A stretch of DNA of 64,000 nt from Trichomonas vaginalis G3 (lineage: Eukaryota > Parabasalia > Trichomonadida > Trichomonadidae), in the NCBI RefSeq assembly GCF_026262505.1, contig NC_067205.1, forward strand, positions 22,601,585-22,665,584. Reading direction: 5' to 3'. A model generated the notes under the pieces. The model worked only from the letters and a program-made list of their open reading frames with translations, made no database searches and was not told where the DNA came from. The position numbers and the translations under genes are program-made. This document shows, piece by piece, positions 60,769 through 64,000 of the stretch (positions within the stretch are counted from its first letter, which is position 1; each line of letters begins with the position of its first letter).

Positions 60769-61638
60769 ATGAGCTGCTCAGGAAATTGTGGATCCTGTTC
60801 ACATGCTGGCACATGCTCTTCTCATGGTACACCAGAAGCTCTCCAAGGTGCCCTTGAGGAATGCAAAACAGTTTTAGAAAACGTAACACACAAGATTTTG
60901 ATTCTTAGTGGCAAAGGAGGTGTTGGCAAGTCCACACTCACATATATTTTGACAAAATATTTGGCAAAAACCAAGAAAGTCGGTGTTTTGGACTTAGATT
61001 TATGTGGCCCATCAATTCCAATTCTCTTTAACTGCGATGTAGAACCATTATTAGATACAACATTCGGATTCCAACCATACCATGCTGCTAAAAACATCAA
61101 TGTTGTTAGCATTCAATTCTTCCTCCCAGATTTTGACTCTCCACTCGTAGCTCGTGGACCAAAGAAGAACGCACTCGTATTACAACTCATCAACCAGATC
61201 GATTGGAGCGATCAGGACTTCCTTTTGGTTGATACTCCTCCAGGAACTTCTGATGAGCACTTGTCAGTCGTCAGTTTCATGCGCGACTCTGAAATTGATG
61301 GAGCTGTTATCGTTACAACACCAGATGAAGTCTCAATTTCAGATGTTAGACGTGAAATTGAATTTTGCCAAAAAGCAGGCGTGAAAATCCTCGGAGTTGT
61401 CGAGAACATGAGCCAATACAAATGTCCAATGTGTGGCAAGACATCTTCAATATATGGCCACGAATTTGGCGGTGCTGAAGAATTATGCAAACAAGAGAAC
61501 CTTGATCTACTTGGTCGCATTCCAATTGATCCATATATTGTTGCTGGCCAATTTGAACCACAAAAAGATCTTCCAGAAGCAATTAATGATGCTGCGTCAG
61601 TAATTTGCGAAAAGATCCAGCAGAAACTCTCTGCATAA
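60769..61638 (+). CDS. NBP35: Cytosolic Fe-S cluster assembly ATPase (Nbp35/NUBP1 type)
   Basis: A 289-residue Mrp/Nbp35-family P-loop ATPase. The Met at 60,769 is the first ATG in the frame and places a Cys cluster at the N-terminus (CSGNCGSCSHAGTC), the hallmark of Nbp35/NUBP1. The deviant Walker A SGKGGVGKST follows at about residue 48, then DLDLCGPSIP, LLVDTPPGTSDEHL and the C-terminal cluster pair CPMC that binds the shared [4Fe-4S]. With a Cfd1-like partner it forms the scaffold of the cytosolic iron-sulphur assembly pathway. The N-terminal cluster is shorter than in yeast, with the first Cys at position 3. The end is followed by A after TAA. Confidence 0.93.
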   Translation: MSCSGNCGSCSHAGTCSSHGTPEALQGALEECKTVLENVTHKILILSGKGGVGKSTLTYILTKYLAKTKKVGVLDLDLCGPSIPILFNCDVEPLLDTTFGFQPYHAAKNINVVSIQFFLPDFDSPLVARGPKKNALVLQLINQIDWSDQDFLLVDTPPGTSDEHLSVVSFMRDSEIDGAVIVTTPDEVSISDVRREIEFCQKAGVKILGVVENMSQYKCPMCGKTSSIYGHEFGGAEELCKQENLDLLGRIPIDPYIVAGQFEPQKDLPEAINDAASVICEKIQQKLSA

Positions 61639-62224
61639 ATACACAATATAAGTATAATAAAAATTTAAGTTTTGAAAACCAATAATTTTTATTTTTTAAT
61701 TAAAATTTCAACTTATATTGAGGAAATTGTTTCGATAAATTGCCTTTCTTAATGAATAATTGTTTCATTCACAATAGAGTATTACCATATCATCCAAGAT
61801 AGTTTTAAATCTTGAAATTCCTAGTGAATTATTTCTAACATAATTTAAATCATGCACATTAAGACCTATGATAGCGATTGTAATTCTCCTTTATCAAGGT
61901 AAGATTGATATTACTTTAGTTCATCTCAAATAATAGTCAGGAACTAGATAGATCCATAGATTGAAAAATTAAAATGTTGTTTTCTCCGAAACATGGAATG
62001 TATTTCATAATTTGATATCATTTAAACAAAACTCCTATTGTCACCTTTATGATATGCCTCGATGGTTTCCTTTAAAACTATACTAGAAACAGAGATATTG
62101 ACAATTCTCGTATCTGCATCACATCACCTTAAAAAATTCAAATAATTTGAAGATCTCAGTTAGTATATCTTAGTGTCAAGATCTGTGTCAAAAGATTTTT
62201 GATGACACTTTTTTAGTCCGAAAA
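61639..62224. other. Intergenic region, nothing supported
   Basis: AT-rich; no frame, repeat or RNA gene is supported. No clear initiator before the next gene. Confidence 0.45.
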
Positions 62225-63793
62225 ATGTCTAAAATGATTCGAAAGATGCAGGCGAAAAAGCCTGTACAGATGACCTTTCCCACTCTTCCAAACGAACTTG
62301 TGAAGTATGTGTGGTTTGATCCATCTGAATCTGAAGATGATAATGTTACTTTCCGCAAGATGAAGAATTCATATGATGAAATGATGAAAATTGCAACCGA
62401 GTATGCTAAGAAAAGCTTTGATGAAATGATGCTTAGTAGAGAATATGAAAAAGAAAGACCTCTCGATTTTCACTTGTATTCCGAACTTGAGAAGTTCACA
62501 ATCTTGAAGAAAGAGAAATATTTCTTCAAATACCATCACTTTTGTGGCACATTTTATGCCAAAGCATCATCATTTGCTAATCAAATTGCTAACTTCTTAG
62601 TTCATGCAATTGCATTTCAAGTTCCAACATCAGTTGACATACCAGGATTTAAGAATTATGTTACCAAGCAATTTGATTCCAACACAGATGCTAAAACCGA
62701 TCTTTTCCGCTACAAGTCACTGAACGCTAAATGTCAACCTATATTTTCTAAATCACTTCCAAAACCACCATCACATGGGGATGTTCAGTCATCTCTTGAT
62801 GAATCTGCTGTTTATGTTAATTATTCCATTCATTTCTGCCCACAAACAGTATTTGATGACATCTTGTACAAATATTTCAAAGCAAACAACAAGATCGAAC
62901 CTATTCAAGAACTTGCAACTACCGTTGGCGATCAATGGCAAAAATGTATCGAAAATGCAACACAAACAACAATCCAAACTCCGCAACCATCGAACCAACC
63001 TACTAAGCGCTCCGAGAAGCTCCTAAATATCAAAGAAATTGATGATACAAAGAATTTCATATCTCCATCAGAAAATCGGAAGGCATTAGTACCAATTGAC
63101 CTTACACAGCTTAAACGATTCATCGATTCTACAGTCTCTACATTCAAAACGAGCGATGCAACTCGCACCGTCATTGTTTGTGCTATTTATCGAATTTTCT
63201 TTGATATTCTTTACATGAAATATTCACATTTACTTGATGACCAGTTCATTTCTAATCTCTTCTTCCGTAACTGCAACACATTTCGTACTATGACACCTAA
63301 TGAACTTGAAATTACCGAAGGAATCTTCACCGACCAACAAAAGAACCAACCATTCGTCAGTATCGACAAGACTGTTGATAATTTCCACAGCGCGGTCGAC
63401 TGCATCATGAGTGTTCAGTTCTGTGTCAATCCATTAGATCTTGTGAACTCTCTTTTCCAGTCGATGCAGAAGTTCAACATCATCATGAAGCGAAACTCAC
63501 TCGAACCTAAGTTTGGCCAGTTGATTTCAGTCATTGACGAAGAAACTATTGCTAAACTTCAACTTCCTACATCATTTGATGATTTCTTCTCAATCTTCTA
63601 CGCAGCAATCACTATTGAACCTCCATCTAATCCTATGGCCATCAAGGACTTCCTTGTTGCATTCTCACAACTTAAGATGGATCCACCAATGGCATACGCT
63701 GCATCTTTGTTCAGTGCTGGTGTTTCACACTTAATGTCTACAAAGAAAATGACATTCAAACCTCAACCTAAAGACTCAGGAAACCCTATATAA
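62225..63793 (+). CDS. VPS9-domain-like protein candidate, 522 aa
   Basis: The N-terminal half is helical and unrecognised (VKYVWFDPSESEDDN, FFKYHHFCGTFYAKAS). From about residue 290 the order of motifs resembles a VPS9 domain: a helical lead, NCNTFRTMTPNELEIT, then CIMSVQFCVNPLDLVNSLFQSM (the 'xPxxKL' position), then FDDFFSIFYAAITIEPPSNP and MAYAASLFSAGVSHLM. VPS9 domains activate Rab5-type GTPases on endosomes. The match is pattern-level only; the conserved Asp of VPS9 may be the D in SFDDFFS. A rab gene lies in the same window but 20 kb away, and no link is shown. A UAAA follows the stop. Confidence 0.45.
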   Translation: MSKMIRKMQAKKPVQMTFPTLPNELVKYVWFDPSESEDDNVTFRKMKNSYDEMMKIATEYAKKSFDEMMLSREYEKERPLDFHLYSELEKFTILKKEKYFFKYHHFCGTFYAKASSFANQIANFLVHAIAFQVPTSVDIPGFKNYVTKQFDSNTDAKTDLFRYKSLNAKCQPIFSKSLPKPPSHGDVQSSLDESAVYVNYSIHFCPQTVFDDILYKYFKANNKIEPIQELATTVGDQWQKCIENATQTTIQTPQPSNQPTKRSEKLLNIKEIDDTKNFISPSENRKALVPIDLTQLKRFIDSTVSTFKTSDATRTVIVCAIYRIFFDILYMKYSHLLDDQFISNLFFRNCNTFRTMTPNELEITEGIFTDQQKNQPFVSIDKTVDNFHSAVDCIMSVQFCVNPLDLVNSLFQSMQKFNIIMKRNSLEPKFGQLISVIDEETIAKLQLPTSFDDFFSIFYAAITIEPPSNPMAIKDFLVAFSQLKMDPPMAYAASLFSAGVSHLMSTKKMTFKPQPKDSGNPI

Positions 63794-64000
63794 ATATAAA
63801 AATATTAATAAAAACTATTGATTTTATGTTTTCAAAACCTTTTTATTTTCACAAAAATTCGGATCATTCTAGAGTGTAAAAAAGGAAAAATTGAAATAAT
63901 TTTTATGGATGCATTTACACCCCTATGACATAGCATTCAATTCAATTGTTTAAGGTTAATTTTCAATGGTGCTCCACACCAGTTGTCAAAAATTTGAATT
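63794..64000. other. Right end of window, no gene seen
   Basis: AT-rich downstream region of the VPS9-like gene; no frame is supported. Confidence 0.4.

Overview
The window reads as a trichomonad parabasalid (Trichomonas vaginalis or a close relative). The evidence is AT-rich DNA, intronless genes, initiator-like sites just upstream of several ATGs (best at 59991-60003), an IBP39-type initiator-binding protein, a broken copy of the trichomonad DUF3447/ankyrin family, a Pmp-like beta-helix fragment, and Maverick/Polinton elements. The species is inferred from family knowledge only.

Bases 1 to about 34,960 are virus-like. Polinton A (1-10,862, resuming at 34,617; its left end lies outside the window) carries capsid, packaging-ATPase and other virion-type genes, mostly on the minus strand. 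Polinton B (10,863-34,616, both ends present) is inserted in A. It has about 137-bp inverted repeats that are almost identical, homopolymer tips and a CATTT target duplication. B holds remnants of a double jelly-roll capsid protein, minor capsid candidate, SF3 helicase, packaging ATPase, protein-primed type DNA polymerase B, integrase, collar/tail-fibre-like protein and Dam-type methylase. Both elements are broken fossils.

Both Polintons also carry the same accessory cassette, at different places and orientations. It comprises a protein of unknown function, a KilA-N + GIY-YIG (T5orf172) protein and a third gene. The genes share a 5' leader and are accompanied by a family of 34-36-bp nested palindromes. 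In A the cassette is framed by its own 130-bp terminal inverted repeats (73-2849), so it looks like a separate mobile unit. In B it is accompanied by tandem repeats, each with a leader, a hairpin and a 21-codon ORF.

From about 35,000 to 41,500 is gene-poor DNA. It contains two nested candidate DNA transposons with TA flanks (36,327-41,259 and 39,595-40,870; no transposase seen) and a 122-bp tandem repeat made of strong hairpins.

From 41,579 to the end is a host gene region: a Rab GTPase, a coiled-coil protein with a reading-frame shift, an MCRS_N/Myb-like protein, an SCP-type CTD phosphatase, a La-module-like protein, a decayed ankyrin gene facing a decayed Pmp-like gene, an IBP39-like initiator-binding protein, an armadillo-like protein, a degenerate EF-hand protein, a small unknown protein, the Fe-S scaffold ATPase Nbp35 and a VPS9-like protein. 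They look like unrelated housekeeping genes, although the Rab and the VPS9-like protein would belong to one trafficking pathway if both calls are right.
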